Origin: Actinomyces israelii DSM 43320
GTDB taxonomy: Bacteria > Actinomycetota > Actinomycetes > Actinomycetales > Actinomycetaceae
Assembly: GCF_000711965.1 (NCBI RefSeq)
Contig: NZ_JONS01000003.1
Location: 107,235 to 171,234 of the forward strand
DNA length: 64,000 bases
Direction: 5' to 3'
In this document: positions 40,979 to 52,504 of the stretch, in pieces
Layout: every line of letters starts with the position of its first letter
How positions within the stretch are numbered: position 1 is the stretch's first letter
Position numbers and translations under genes: made by a program
The notes under the pieces: generated by a model
The model's database searches: none
What the model saw: only the letters and a program-made list of their open reading frames with translations
What the model was told of the DNA's origin: nothing

Positions 40979-42418
40979 TCAGCCCACCGAGTTCTCCATC
41001 TGCAGCTCGATGAGGCGGTTGAGCTCCAGGGCGTACTCCATGGGCAGCTCGCGGGCGATGGGCTCGACGAAGCCGCGCACGATGGTGGCCATGGCCTCGG
41101 TCTCGGTCAGCCCGCGCTGCATGAGGTAGAAGAGCTGGTCGGCGCTCACCTTGGACACGGTCGCCTCGTGGCCCATCTCGACGTCGTCGGTGCGCACGTC
41201 CACGTAGGGGTAGGTGTCGGAGCGCGAGATCTCATCGACCAGCAGGGCGTCGCACAGGACGTTGGACTTGGAGTGGCGGGCGTTCTTCAGGATCTGGACC
41301 AGCCCCCGGTAGCCGGAGCGGCCCCCGCCCCGGGAGATCGACTTGGAGACGATGTGGCTGGAGGTGTGGGGCGCCATGTGGATCATCTTGGCGCCGGTGT
41401 CCTGGTGCTGCCCCTCGCCGGCGAAGGCGATGGACAGGGCCTCGCCGCGGGCGTGGGGCCCCATGAGGAAGACGGCCGGGTACTTCATGTTGCGCTTGGA
41501 GCCGATATTGCCGTCGACCCACTCCATGGTGGCGCCCTCGGCGCAGGTGGCCCGCTGAGTGACGAGGTTGTAGACGTTGTTGGACCAGTTCTGGATGGTC
41601 GTGTAGCGCACGCGGGCGTTCTTCTTGACGATGATCTCCACGATCGCCGCGTGCAGGGAGTCCGTGGAGTAGATGGGGGCGGTGCAGCCCTCGACGTAGT
41701 GCACGTAGGAGTCCTCGTCGGCGATAATGAGCGTGCGCTCGAACTGGCCCATGTTCTCGGTGTTGATGCGGAAGTAGGCCTGGAGGGGGATCTCGACGTG
41801 GACGCCGGGCGGCACATAGATGAAGGAGCCGCCGGACCACACGGCCGTGTTGAGCGCGGCGAACTTGTTGTCCCCGGCGGGGATCACGGTGCCGAAGTAC
41901 TCGCGCACCAGCTCGGGATGCTCCTTGAGGGCGGTGTCGGTGTCGAGGAAGATGACGCCCTGCTGCTCCAGGTCGCCGCGGATCTGGTGGTAGACGACCT
42001 CGGACTCGTACTGGGCGGCGACCCCGGACACGAGCCGCTCGCGCTCGGCCTCGGGGATGCCGATACGTTCGTAGGTGGTCTTGATGTCCTCGGGCAGGTC
42101 GTCCCAGGACGTGGCGGGCCGGTCGGTGGAGCGCACGAAGTACTTGACCTCGTCCAGGTCGAGGGGCGAGAGGTCGATGCCCCAGGTCGGCATGGGTTTG
42201 CGCTCGAAGATCTCGTACGCCTTGAGCCGCTTGGCGAGCATCCACTCCGGTTCGCCCTTGAGCGCCGAGATCTCCCGAACGACCTGCTCGTCGAGACCGC
42301 GCCTGGCATTCCGGCCGGCCTCGTCGGAGTCGTGCCAGCCGAAGTCGTAGGTGGTCGAGATCGAGTCGATGATCTCGTCGTCGCTCACGCGAGGCGCATC
42401 GGTCGTGGGTAGTGTCAT
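40979..42418 (-). CDS. sufB: Fe-S assembly scaffold SufB
   Basis: 479 aa from the ATG at 42418, overlapping the sufR stop by 4 bp. SufB is the core scaffold on which the cluster is built. Motifs: [96 protein letters not shown], and the C-terminal [17 protein letters not shown]. Length and order are standard. No intein interrupts it, unlike SufB of several actinobacteria. Confidence 0.98.
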   Translation of the reverse strand: MTLPTTDAPRVSDDEIIDSISTTYDFGWHDSDEAGRNARRGLDEQVVREISALKGEPEWMLAKRLKAYEIFERKPMPTWGIDLSPLDLDEVKYFVRSTDRPATSWDDLPEDIKTTYERIGIPEAERERLVSGVAAQYESEVVYHQIRGDLEQQGVIFLDTDTALKEHPELVREYFGTVIPAGDNKFAALNTAVWSGGSFIYVPPGVHVEIPLQAYFRINTENMGQFERTLIIADEDSYVHYVEGCTAPIYSTDSLHAAIVEIIVKKNARVRYTTIQNWSNNVYNLVTQRATCAEGATMEWVDGNIGSKRNMKYPAVFLMGPHARGEALSIAFAGEGQHQDTGAKMIHMAPHTSSHIVSKSISRGGGRSGYRGLVQILKNARHSKSNVLCDALLVDEISRSDTYPYVDVRTDDVEMGHEATVSKVSADQLFYLMQRGLTETEAMATIVRGFVEPIARELPMEYALELNRLIELQMENSVG

Positions 42419-43146
42419 CGGGTTCCTTCCGTTCGCTGGGCCCGGGCCCTGCGGGTGTGCGCCGCCCGCACGGCGCGCCTGCGCAGGGTCGGCATGGCTA
42501 TGGGAATGTGAGTGGTGCACACGTGCTCGCCCCCGGCCAGAGTGGCCAGGCGCTGTACGGGCACGCCCAGGAGCCGGGAGAAGGCCTGGGTCTCGGCCTC
42601 GCACAGCTCGTGGAACTTGCCGGCGACGTCGCGCACGGGGCAGTGCCCCTGGCACAGCTGGACAGCGTAGGTGCCGTCTCCGACATCGCGAATGGTGGCC
42701 GCGTAACCGTCCAGGGTCAGGGCGTCGGCCAGCGCGCGGGCCCGGTCGGCCGGGTCCTTGCCGGCCGCCTCGACGACCGACATGTACCGCCGTTCGAGGT
42801 CCCGCCCGCGCGAGGCGGCGAAGGAGTCCAGCGCCTTGTCCCCGGCGACCTGCTGGAGGTAGGACAGGGCCCGGTTGGCGATCTCGGAGTAGCCCTCGGC
42901 GAAGGTGGTCCGGGCGGCGCGGGTGGCCACATAGTGGCGGGCCGGCCGCCCGCGTCCGCGCTTTCCGGGCGGGGCCGCGGTGTGCACCTGGATCTCGCCG
43001 TCCTCCTCCAGGGCCGTGATGTGGCGTCGGACGGCCGCCGGGGTCAGGGAGAGGATCTTGGCGAGCTGCGCGGCGGACACGGGGCCCTTGGCGACAATGA
43101 GATCGAGGACGCGGGCACGCGTGGAGTCGTCATCGGCGTGACTCAT
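42415..43146 (-). CDS. sufR: SufR-type Fe-S-sensing repressor of the suf operon
   Basis: 243 aa from the ATG at 43146 (GAAGGAGGGGCAGGC upstream). The N-terminal winged helix-turn-helix (about 8-75) reads [20 protein letters not shown] and [14 protein letters not shown], then [12 protein letters not shown]. The C-terminal sensor domain has Cys165, Cys169, Cys182 and Cys210 ([27 protein letters not shown]), the expected pattern for a [4Fe-4S] cluster. It heads the suf operon and its stop overlaps sufB, so it autoregulates: cluster-loaded SufR represses, cluster loss derepresses. That mechanism comes from characterised SufR proteins. Confidence 0.93.
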   Translation of the reverse strand: MSHADDDSTRARVLDLIVAKGPVSAAQLAKILSLTPAAVRRHITALEEDGEIQVHTAAPPGKRGRGRPARHYVATRAARTTFAEGYSEIANRALSYLQQVAGDKALDSFAASRGRDLERRYMSVVEAAGKDPADRARALADALTLDGYAATIRDVGDGTYAVQLCQGHCPVRDVAGKFHELCEAETQAFSRLLGVPVQRLATLAGGEHVCTTHIPIAMPTLRRRAVRAAHTRRARAQRTEGTR

Positions 43147-43302
43147 GCCTGCCCCTCCTTCGCCGCGTCGGTTCCACAAGCGATGGGCCACCGGGTCGGC
43201 CGGTGTCTCCATCCAACTTTAACCAAGATCTTCCTTCCCATATTCAACGCTGGCAAGTTCCAGACGCCCTGTCTCGACGTGGAATCGAGCACGCATGACG
43301 CA
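43147..43302 (-). promoter_or_regulatory. suf operon control region
   Basis: Upstream region of sufR, much less GC-rich than the surroundings. On the minus strand TTGAAT (43242-43247) is followed 17 nt later by GGTTAA (43219-43224), with TTAAAG (43217-43222) overlapping; the -10 is weak. No clean SufR dyad was identified by eye. Beyond this, up to 43428, lies the tail of the sugar operon with a terminator-like structure (43303-43333). Confidence 0.35.
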
Positions 43303-43333
43303 CAAAAGCGAATCGCGTTCACGATTATTTCGC
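43303..43333 (-). terminator. Possible intrinsic terminator of the sugar operon
   Basis: On the minus strand GCGA(AATA)ATCG, a short loop, CGATTCGC and then TTTT: eight paired bases with a bulge and a short U-run, 95 bp after the stop of the glycosidase gene. Confidence 0.4.
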
Positions 43334-43428
43334 CAATGGCGGAAACCGGTCGGGCGGATGCGGAGCGCGCCCGGCGGCGGGGTCGGCCCCGGTGGTGGCG
43401 GCCCGGCCCCGCCGCGAGAAGACGCGAG

Positions 43429-44382
43429 TCAGGCCCGCCGGGACGCGGGCCGCGGCGCCGCGCCTCGGTCCCGCTCGACGAGCCGGACCTCCCGCCAGGG
43501 GATCGGGTCGGGCGCGCAGCCGACGAAGACGCCGTCGACCGTGTCGGTGAAGCCCGTGAAGACCCACTCGCCGTCGCGCAGGCGGAGCAGCTGGCCGGCG
43601 TAGAGGTGCTCGGGGCGCACGTAGCGGGCGCGGTCGACGTCCCAGGGGCCGAGCGGTCCGCCCCCCTCGGCGACCCAGACGCCGCCGGGCCCCGGCTCGG
43701 CCTGCATGTCCTGCCCGCAGGAGAAGACCAGCAGGTGGTGTCCCTGCACCGTCCGGGACTGGCTGACCTCCAGATGGCCGAACACGGACGGCCCGGTCAG
43801 CGGGGGCGCCACCTCCCAGTGGTCCAGGTCGTCGGAGACCGCGTGGCCGACGACGCCCGCGTGCTTGACGTCCGCGCCCTTGGCGCGAGCCGTGATCAGC
43901 ATGTGCCACCGCCCGTCGTCGTGGAGGAACACGAACGGGTCGCGCCAGGCCTCGTCGTAGCCGCAGCCCGGGGCCCACTTCTGGTACCAGCGCCCGTCGG
44001 CCACCAGCGGCTCGCTCGTCGCGCGCTCGAACGTGACGCCGTCGGCGCAGTCCGCCCAGCCGATGCGCTGGACCATCCCCGCCTCGGCGCGGGAGATCCC
44101 CGTGTAGAACACCCGCAGGGAGCCGTCGGGCCTGACCACGGTGGACCCGGTCCAGACCGCCCTGTCGTCGAAGGCGGGGCCCTCGCGGGCCACCAGCGCG
44201 TCCGGGACCAGCTCCCAGCTGCGGGCGTCGTCGGACACCGCGTGCCCCATCGACGCGTTCATGTGGCGGCGCTGGGGGTCGTGCAGCGCCCGCGAGGCGC
44301 GCAGGAAGAACAGGTGGTACCGCTCGCCGTCGTCGGCGATCCAGTGGTCCCACAGCCAGTGGTCGGGCAGGCGCAGCGCCAC
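43429..44382 (-). CDS. Beta-propeller glycosidase (GH32/GH43/GH68-like)
   Basis: 317 aa from GTG 44382, 3 nt after the permease stop. The repeats of a five-bladed propeller are visible: an N-terminal WLWDHWIADDGERYHLFFLRAS (Asp in the nucleophile position), GPAFDDRAVWTGSTVV with RPDGSLRVFYTG, EAWRDPFVFLHDDGRWHML (the RDP triad), and HLEVSQSRTVQGHHLLVFS, where the Glu is a candidate acid/base. No signal peptide, so it is intracellular and acts on imported sugar. No C-terminal beta-sandwich as in GH32, hence the open family. It probably splits a fructo- or arabino-oligosaccharide. Confidence 0.75.
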   Translation of the reverse strand: MALRLPDHWLWDHWIADDGERYHLFFLRASRALHDPQRRHMNASMGHAVSDDARSWELVPDALVAREGPAFDDRAVWTGSTVVRPDGSLRVFYTGISRAEAGMVQRIGWADCADGVTFERATSEPLVADGRWYQKWAPGCGYDEAWRDPFVFLHDDGRWHMLITARAKGADVKHAGVVGHAVSDDLDHWEVAPPLTGPSVFGHLEVSQSRTVQGHHLLVFSCGQDMQAEPGPGGVWVAEGGGPLGPWDVDRARYVRPEHLYAGQLLRLRDGEWVFTGFTDTVDGVFVGCAPDPIPWREVRLVERDRGAAPRPASRRA

Positions 44383-44385
44383 GGC

Positions 44386-45321
44386 TCAGCCCTTGACCGC
44401 GGTGCCGGCCAGCGACTGCACGAAGGAGCGCTGGAACAGGACGAAGACGACCAGCACCGGCAGGGTGATGAGCGTGCCGTAGGCCATGATCTGGCCCCAT
44501 ACGGGGTTGAGCTGGAAGAAGTACTGCATTCCCACGCTCACCGGGCGTATGGACTCCGCCTGGACGACCATGAGCGGCCACAGGTAGGAGTTCCAGGCCG
44601 GCAGCATGGTGATGATGGCGACAGTGGCGAAGGTCGGCCCGGACAGGGGCACCACGATCCGCCGGTAGATCGTCCACCAGCCGGCGCCGTCGACCCGGGC
44701 GGCCTCGTCGATCTCCTTGGGGATGTCGCCGAAGTGCTGGGCGAAAAGGAAGATCGCCAGCGCGTTGGCCACGAAGGGCAGGATCTGCACCTGGTAGGTG
44801 TTGAGCATCCCCTGCTTGAGCAGGAAGCCGTCGCCCGCCCAGGTGACCGAGGGCAGCTTGACCACCCAGTACACCAGGGGGACCGCGATGGTCTCGAAGG
44901 GGACCATGAGGGTGGCCAGGACCAGGGAGAGCACGAGGTTCTTGCCCCTCCACCGCATGCGCGAGATGGCGAAGCCGATCATCGAGTTGACCACGAGGCC
45001 CAGGCCCACGATGCACGCGGTGACGATGACCGAGTTGAGGATGAACCTGCCCGCGGGGACGCGCTCGAAGACGCCCGTGTAGTTCTCCAGGCTCAGGCGG
45101 CCCACCGGCAGGAAGGCCCTGAGGCCGCCCAGGTCGGCGAAGATCTGGTCGTCGGTCTTGAGCGAGGAGAACACCATGAACAGCAGCGGGAAGACGGCCA
45201 GGGCGGAGGCGATCACGAGTCCGGCGTAGGTGAGGATCCTGGCGCGGGTCCTGGAGGCCGCCCGGCCGTGCCCCTTCTCGACGGCGGTGCGGCCGGCGGT
45301 GCCCGTGTTGCTGGTGGTCAT
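44386..45321 (-). CDS. Sugar ABC transporter permease (MalG type)
   Basis: 311 aa. Six helices; the EAA loop reads DIPKEIDEAARVDGAGWWTIY. The N-terminal 30 residues are hydrophilic (VEKGHGRAASRTRARIL). The C-terminus LFQRSFVQSLAGTAVKG is the usual MalG-type ending. The start ATG is 1 nt after the preceding permease stop. Together with the next-door permease it forms the channel for the binding protein at 46303; the ATPase is not encoded here. Confidence 0.92.
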   Translation of the reverse strand: MTTSNTGTAGRTAVEKGHGRAASRTRARILTYAGLVIASALAVFPLLFMVFSSLKTDDQIFADLGGLRAFLPVGRLSLENYTGVFERVPAGRFILNSVIVTACIVGLGLVVNSMIGFAISRMRWRGKNLVLSLVLATLMVPFETIAVPLVYWVVKLPSVTWAGDGFLLKQGMLNTYQVQILPFVANALAIFLFAQHFGDIPKEIDEAARVDGAGWWTIYRRIVVPLSGPTFATVAIITMLPAWNSYLWPLMVVQAESIRPVSVGMQYFFQLNPVWGQIMAYGTLITLPVLVVFVLFQRSFVQSLAGTAVKG

Positions 45322-45322
45322 G

Positions 45323-46231
45323 TCAGTCCTTCTCCCGGGTGAGGCGGCGCTGGATGAGCGAGATGGCGAGCACGGCCAGGAAGAAGATCAGGGAGATCGC
45401 GCTCCCGTAGCCCATGTCCTGCTCGCGGTAGCCCTTGCGCACGGCGTGGTAGACGAGGGTGGATGTCGCGTCCTGCGGCCCGCCGGAGGTCATGACGTCG
45501 ACCTGGACGAACAGGCCCAGGGCCGCGATGGTGATGGTGACCAGGATGAACACCATGGTGGAGCGCAGTCCGGGCCAGGTCACGTAGCGGAAGCGCTGCC
45601 AGCCGCCCGCGCCGTCGAGGTCGGCGGCCTCGTAGAGGGCGGGGTCGATGCCCTGCAGGCCCGACAGCCAGATGATCATGTGCAGGCCCACGGCCTGCCA
45701 GATGGACAGCACGATGATCGCGGGCATGGCGGTGCCCGGGTTGTTGAGCCAGGCCACGGCGGTCCAGGCGCCGCCGGTGATGGTGTTGAGCGCGGAGTTG
45801 AACAGGCCGTCGTCCTCGTAGAAGAAGCTCCACAGGATGGAGACGACGACCATGGAGGTGACCACCGGCATGAAGATCATGGTGCGGAAGGCCGTCACCC
45901 CCTTGACCTTGGCGTTGACCAGGATGGCCAGGGCGAGGGCCAGGGCGGACTGGCAGGGCACGACGACCAGGGCGAAGAGCGCCGTGTTGGTCAGGGACCG
46001 GATGAAGGACGAGTCGCCGGTGAATGCGCGGATGAAGTTGTTCAGGCCCACGAAGCTCGGCGGGCGGGGCGAGATGAGACGCGCGTTGGTGAAGGACAGG
46101 AGGAATGTCAGCAGGATGGGGATGCCCATGAAGAGCAGCAGGAGGATGAGCGCCGGCGAGGACATGAGCCAGGCCTGGCGCGCCTCCCTGCGCAGCGCGG
46201 ACCGGCGCCCCTTGCGCCTGTCAGTTGACAT
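45323..46231 (-). CDS. Sugar ABC transporter permease (MalF type, no P2 loop)
   Basis: 302 aa from the ATG at 46231. Basic N-terminus (RRKGRRSALRREARQAWLM), then six helices: PALILLLLFMGIPILLTFLL at the start, the EAA motif ALYEAADLDGAGGWQRF, and a C-terminus LIQRRLTREKD. The shorter periplasmic loop distinguishes it from the MalF at 19566. It lies between the binding protein and the second permease, in a tight operon. Confidence 0.92.
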   Translation of the reverse strand: MSTDRRKGRRSALRREARQAWLMSSPALILLLLFMGIPILLTFLLSFTNARLISPRPPSFVGLNNFIRAFTGDSSFIRSLTNTALFALVVVPCQSALALALAILVNAKVKGVTAFRTMIFMPVVTSMVVVSILWSFFYEDDGLFNSALNTITGGAWTAVAWLNNPGTAMPAIIVLSIWQAVGLHMIIWLSGLQGIDPALYEAADLDGAGGWQRFRYVTWPGLRSTMVFILVTITIAALGLFVQVDVMTSGGPQDATSTLVYHAVRKGYREQDMGYGSAISLIFFLAVLAISLIQRRLTREKD

Positions 46232-46302
46232 AGGTGGTCTTCCCTTCCCGGCAAGGCGGCGCCCCGCCGGATCGCATGGATCGGAGCTGGGTGGGGCCGC
46301 GG

Positions 46303-47586
46303 TTACTCGGCCCGGTAGCCGTCGTTGGCCCTGATGTCGGCGTCGATGTCCTTGACGGCCTGGTCGAGCGTCTTGCGGACGTCGGCGCCGGAGACGATGT
46401 CGTGGAGGGCCTTGTCGACGACCGAGGAGATGACCTTGTAGCCGGGCGTCGCCGGCCGCAGGAGCGCGTAGGCCTTGCCGATCTCGTAGACGGGCTCCAG
46501 GGGCCTGCCCGCCCCGTAGTTCTGGGTGCCGGGGATGGCGGACTCGATCGACGGGTAGGTGCCGATGGCGTCGGAGTACATCACGAGGTAGTCGTCCTGC
46601 ATGAGGAACTCGATGAACCTGGTCGCCGTCTCCTGGTTCTTCGAGCTCGCCGAGACCGCCCACTGCCACGAGCCGCCTCCGACCCTCGCGCCCTTGCCGA
46701 AGTCGACCGGCGGGAGGATGAGGACCTCCTCGGCGCCGAAGGTCTCCTGCGCCTTGAGGACCTTCCAGCCGCCGGCGTAGACCATGGGGACCTTGCCCTG
46801 GAGGAAGTCGGTGCCGTCCGTCCCGGGGGTCTGGGAGGCCAGGCCGTCGGCGAACAGGCTGCGGAACCAGGTGCCGAAGGCGACGGCGTCGGAGCCGTTG
46901 AGGAACCCGTCGGCGGTGGTGAGGGTGTCGCGGTCGATAATGTCGCCGCCGAAGGACTGGAGCATGGGCGCGTAGGCGTAGGGCCACCACTCGGCGGTGT
47001 CCCACACGCTCATGTCAACGGCGAGCTCGTAGTCGGGCAGCTCGGAGAGCCTCTTGAGGGCGGCGTCGAACTCGGCCCTGGTCCAGGGCCTGGCGATGGT
47101 CGGGGCGGTGATGCCGGCCGCCTGGAAGGCGGATCTGCGGGCCAGGAAGCACAGCGAGGTGTCGTAGGGGCCGACCGAGTAGAGGGCGCCGTTGAAGTGG
47201 CCCTTGGCGGAGTCCACCATCGCGTCCGTCAGCGAGGTCGGGAGGTCCAGCTGCGCCAGGTAGCCGGACCATGCCCAGTTCGGCATGATCGGGCCGTCGA
47301 GGTCGAGGATGTCGGGGAGCTCGTGCGCGGCGGCGGCCGTGACGATGGAGTCGTTGTAGACCGCCTGCGGGAACGCCGTGATCTGGATCTTCGTGCCGGG
47401 GTTGGCCGCGTTGAAGTCGTTGGCGATCGTCTCGATGACCGCGTACTCGTCGGTGCCGCCGGCGCTGTGGGTCCACAGCGTCAGCGTGCCGGGCCTGGAC
47501 CCGCCCTGGGATGAGCAGGCGGACAGGGCCGCGCTCGCCGCGGCGGTGGCTCCGAGGCCGAGAAGTGCTCGGCGGCTGGGAAACAT
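46303..47586 (-). CDS. Sugar ABC transporter binding lipoprotein
   Basis: 427 aa. Signal peptide with twin-arginine SRRALLGLGATAAASAALSAC: a Tat motif and a lipobox LSAC, so the protein is exported folded and anchored as a lipoprotein. The mature part is a family-1 solute-binding protein: TLTLWTHSAGGTDEYAVIET, AHELPDILDLDGPI, ALYSVGPYDTSLCFLARRSAF, TDFLQGKVPMVYAGGWKVL and FIEFLMQDDYL. Several Trp residues line the binding part, typical of oligosaccharide binding. A good ribosome site (AAGGAGC) precedes it. With the glycosidase at 43429 it suggests import of a short oligosaccharide. Confidence 0.9.
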   Translation of the reverse strand: MFPSRRALLGLGATAAASAALSACSSQGGSRPGTLTLWTHSAGGTDEYAVIETIANDFNAANPGTKIQITAFPQAVYNDSIVTAAAAHELPDILDLDGPIMPNWAWSGYLAQLDLPTSLTDAMVDSAKGHFNGALYSVGPYDTSLCFLARRSAFQAAGITAPTIARPWTRAEFDAALKRLSELPDYELAVDMSVWDTAEWWPYAYAPMLQSFGGDIIDRDTLTTADGFLNGSDAVAFGTWFRSLFADGLASQTPGTDGTDFLQGKVPMVYAGGWKVLKAQETFGAEEVLILPPVDFGKGARVGGGSWQWAVSASSKNQETATRFIEFLMQDDYLVMYSDAIGTYPSIESAIPGTQNYGAGRPLEPVYEIGKAYALLRPATPGYKVISSVVDKALHDIVSGADVRKTLDQAVKDIDADIRANDGYRAE

Positions 47587-47678
47587 GGGCGCTCCTTCGT
47601 GTCTACTGTGTCTACCTGGTGGGTGCGGGTCGCCGGTCCACTGGATCCGGCGGTGTGCGGCGGGTGCGCGCCCGGGGG

Positions 47679-48683
47679 TCAGGCGCCGCCGGGCGGTGCG
47701 GTGGAGGCCCGCTCGACGAGCTCGCAGTGAAACCGGATGGTGGCCGGCGGGTCGGGCAGGGTGCGGTCGATCAGGCCCCTGACGAGCCAGTCCGCCATCT
47801 CGTAGTGGGGCAGGCGCATGGTGGTCAGTGGCGGGGCCAGGTTGGTGGAGATTAGGGCCAGGTCGTCGAAGCCGACGACGGACAGCTCGGCGGGGATGCG
47901 CAGGCCCAGCCGGGCGGCCTGCCTGTAGACGGCGGCGGCGATCTCGTCCTTGAAGCAGAAGACGGCGGTGGGGCGGTCGCTCCGCTCCAGGGCGGCCCGG
48001 GCGGCGGCGTCGGCGCCGGCGGGGGTGCTCGGGCCGGAGATGACCAGGCCCGCATCGGTCTCAAGCCCCGCCTCGGCCAGCGCCCGCTCGTAGCCGGCCC
48101 GGCGCAGGCCGACGGCGATGGCGCCGGAGTCATCGGTCACGTAGGCGATGCGCCGGTGGCCGAGGCCGATCAGGTGCCGCGCCGCCTCCCAGCCGGCGGT
48201 CTCCTCGTCGGGCACCACGCCGACGACGTCGTCGCGGTCGGTGAAGCCGTTGAGGACGGCCACGTTGGCGGCCTCCGGCGGGACGCGCACCTCCTGGTGG
48301 TACATCGCGGCGTGGATGATGGCATCGACCCGGCGGGACCGCAGCTCGCGCACGGCTCGGCGGGTCTGCTCCTCCTGACCGCCGGAGTCGGTGAGCAGGA
48401 CGGACCAGCCGAGCTCGCGGCTGGCGGTCAGGATGGCGTCGATCATGGCGACCGCGTAGGGGGTGGACAGGACCTGCTCCCCCAGGACGCCGACGGTGCG
48501 GGTCCTGCGGTTGCGCATGCCCCCCGCGAGGGCGTCGCGCACGTAGGACATGGAGTCCGCGGTGAGGCGGACGCGCTCGGCGGTCTTGCGGGAGACCCGT
48601 CCCTTGTCCTTTCCGGACAGGACGAGCGAGGCGGTGGCGGTGGACACGCCCGCCGCGGCGGCCACTTCGACGAGGGTCGTCAT
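47679..48683 (-). CDS. LacI-family regulator of the second sugar locus
   Basis: 334 aa from the ATG at 48683 (GGAAGGAGGGCG upstream). DNA-binding part TLVEVAAAAGVSTATASLVLSG and SRKTAERVRLTADSMSYV (about 1-50), then the effector domain: TRTVGVLGEQVLSTPYAVAM, DAIIHAAMYHQEV, HRRIAYVTDDSG, PTAVFCFKDEIAAAVY and VVGFDDLALISTN. It is the first gene of the cluster, 92 bp before the binding-protein gene. A LacI-type operator core lies 80 bp upstream (48763-48770), suggesting autoregulation. The inducer should be the transported sugar. Confidence 0.9.
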   Translation of the reverse strand: MTTLVEVAAAAGVSTATASLVLSGKDKGRVSRKTAERVRLTADSMSYVRDALAGGMRNRRTRTVGVLGEQVLSTPYAVAMIDAILTASRELGWSVLLTDSGGQEEQTRRAVRELRSRRVDAIIHAAMYHQEVRVPPEAANVAVLNGFTDRDDVVGVVPDEETAGWEAARHLIGLGHRRIAYVTDDSGAIAVGLRRAGYERALAEAGLETDAGLVISGPSTPAGADAAARAALERSDRPTAVFCFKDEIAAAVYRQAARLGLRIPAELSVVGFDDLALISTNLAPPLTTMRLPHYEMADWLVRGLIDRTLPDPPATIRFHCELVERASTAPPGGA

Positions 48684-48751
48684 CGCCCTCCTTCCCGGGT
48701 CGGAAGCGCGCCGGGCCCGCGGCCCGGCTGGAACAATCATGCCTCGTGACA

Positions 48752-48776
48752 GACGTTACGTCAACCGATTAACGTC
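48752..48776. promoter_or_regulatory. LacI-type operator upstream of the sugar regulator
   Basis: AACCGATT (48763-48770), the LacI/GalR core AANCGNTT, inside the near-palindrome GTCAACCGATTAAC. A further inverted repeat GACGTTA (48752-48758) / TAACGTC (48770-48776) surrounds it. It is centred about 84 bp before the regulator start; the rest of the 195-bp gap up to the NUDIX gene shows nothing more. Confidence 0.5.
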
Positions 48777-48878
48777 CATATAACCGGGCTTTCGTCGCTC
48801 CTGCTCGTCGCTGCGGCGGACCGTCCGTCGCCGGTCACCGTGACAGGCGACCCGGCGCGTCCGCGGGTCTGCGCCGAC

Positions 48879-51289
<2,411 letters not shown>

Positions 51290-51343
51290 TCAACTTAGCA
51301 GGTCCGGGGCCCGGCCGCGGTGCACGCGCGGCCCGTGCCCGTC

Positions 51344-52504
51344 TCACTCCTGTTCCAGGACGTGCCCGGCGAGCTGGTCCGCGAGGTCGTCGGCGGTGGG
51401 CAGGCCGCCCGCGGCCAGGCGGGCCCGCCCGCGGGCGGCCTCGCGCGCCGCGTCGTCGGCCAGCAGGGCGGCGACGGCGTCGGCCAGGGCCTGCGCGTCG
51501 GGGGCGACCAGGACGGCGCCGCCGCGGGCCGTCAGGGCGGTTCCGCCGACGTCGGTGGCCACGATGGCGGCGCCGGCGCGCAGCGCCTCCTGGACGGCCA
51601 GCGGCTGGCCCTCCCACAGGCTCGTCTGGACGACGACGTCGGCCTCCGCGAGAAGAACGGGGACGTCCTGGCGCCCGCCCAGGACCCTGACGGGCAGCTC
51701 CTCGGCGGCCGCCCGCTCGCGCGCGGCCCGGGCCGCCGGCCCCTCCCCGGCCAGCGCCCACACGAAGGCGGGCAGCTCGCCGCCGTCCACGCGAGACTGC
51801 AGCACCGCCGCGGCGTCCAGCAGCAGGCCGATGCCCTTCTGGGGCGCCAGCCTGGCCACCGTCAGCAGCCGCCGCCCCGGGCCCCGCCAGGCCGGCTCCG
51901 CCGAGGGAGCGTGGGGCGCCGCGCCGGTCGGGGTGCGCGGCGGCGCGGGGATGACGGCGATCTCGACCCGTGCCGCCCCCCTGGCGGCGGCGCGCTCGGC
52001 CAGGTCGGGGCTCACGGCCAGGACCAGGTCGGCGCGCGCGGCGACGAGCCGCTCCAGGCGCTCGCCGACGGTGCGCGTCAGCCGCCCGCCGACCGTGAGG
52101 TTGTGAAGGGTCACGACCAGGCGGGTGCGGCCGGGGCGGCGTCGTCCCAGCGCCAGGGCGGCGAGGGCGCCGGCGCGCAGGCCATGGGCGTGGACGACGT
52201 CGGCGCGCCGCCCCAGGCGCCGCAGCCTGGCGACGACGGCGGGGTCGCCCGGGCCTGGCCCGGGACCGATCTCGAGGCCCTCCCCCCGTGCCCCGCCCAG
52301 GTCGAGGCCCTCCAGGGCGGCGTCGGGCGCCTCGACGATGACGTCGTGGCCCGCCCGCGCCAGCAGCCGGGCGCAGTCGCCCAGGTGCGCGCGCACTCCC
52401 CCCGCGGCCGAGCCGCACGCCTCCAGGACGCGCTGCCGGCGCCCGGCGGCCCGCGGACGCCGATCTGCCTCGGGATCCATGTCCTCTTCTGCCAGAGCTC
52501 TCAC
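51344..52504 (-). CDS. Glycosyltransferase family 4 protein
   Basis: 386 aa from GTG 52504, whose codon overlaps the murJ stop (GTGA); an ATG at 52480 is the alternative. GT-B fold: GGVRAHLGDCARLLARAGHD near the N-terminus, ADVVHAHGLRAGALAAL, then LLTVARLAPQKGIGLLLDA and the donor-binding EADVVVQTSLWEGQPLAVQEAL with the E-x7-E motif, and GTALTARGGAVLVA. Retaining sugar transferase. Its co-transcription with murJ and a polyprenyl-phosphate sugar transferase suggests elongation of a lipid-linked glycan. Confidence 0.88.
   Translation of the reverse strand: MRALAEEDMDPEADRRPRAAGRRQRVLEACGSAAGGVRAHLGDCARLLARAGHDVIVEAPDAALEGLDLGGARGEGLEIGPGPGPGDPAVVARLRRLGRRADVVHAHGLRAGALAALALGRRRPGRTRLVVTLHNLTVGGRLTRTVGERLERLVAARADLVLAVSPDLAERAAARGAARVEIAVIPAPPRTPTGAAPHAPSAEPAWRGPGRRLLTVARLAPQKGIGLLLDAAAVLQSRVDGGELPAFVWALAGEGPAARAARERAAAEELPVRVLGGRQDVPVLLAEADVVVQTSLWEGQPLAVQEALRAGAAIVATDVGGTALTARGGAVLVAPDAQALADAVAALLADDAAREAARGRARLAAGGLPTADDLADQLAGHVLEQE

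Noticed and set aside
42412..45342. A 976-codon open frame on the plus strand across sufR and the sugar permeases
   Set aside because: Low-complexity antisense shadow; the minus strand carries well-recognised genes over the whole stretch.
51344..52504. GT4 gene considered as mycothiol synthesis MshA
   Set aside because: Context (murJ, MraY-like transferase) and the lack of clear MshA-specific motifs argue against it; left as a general GT4.
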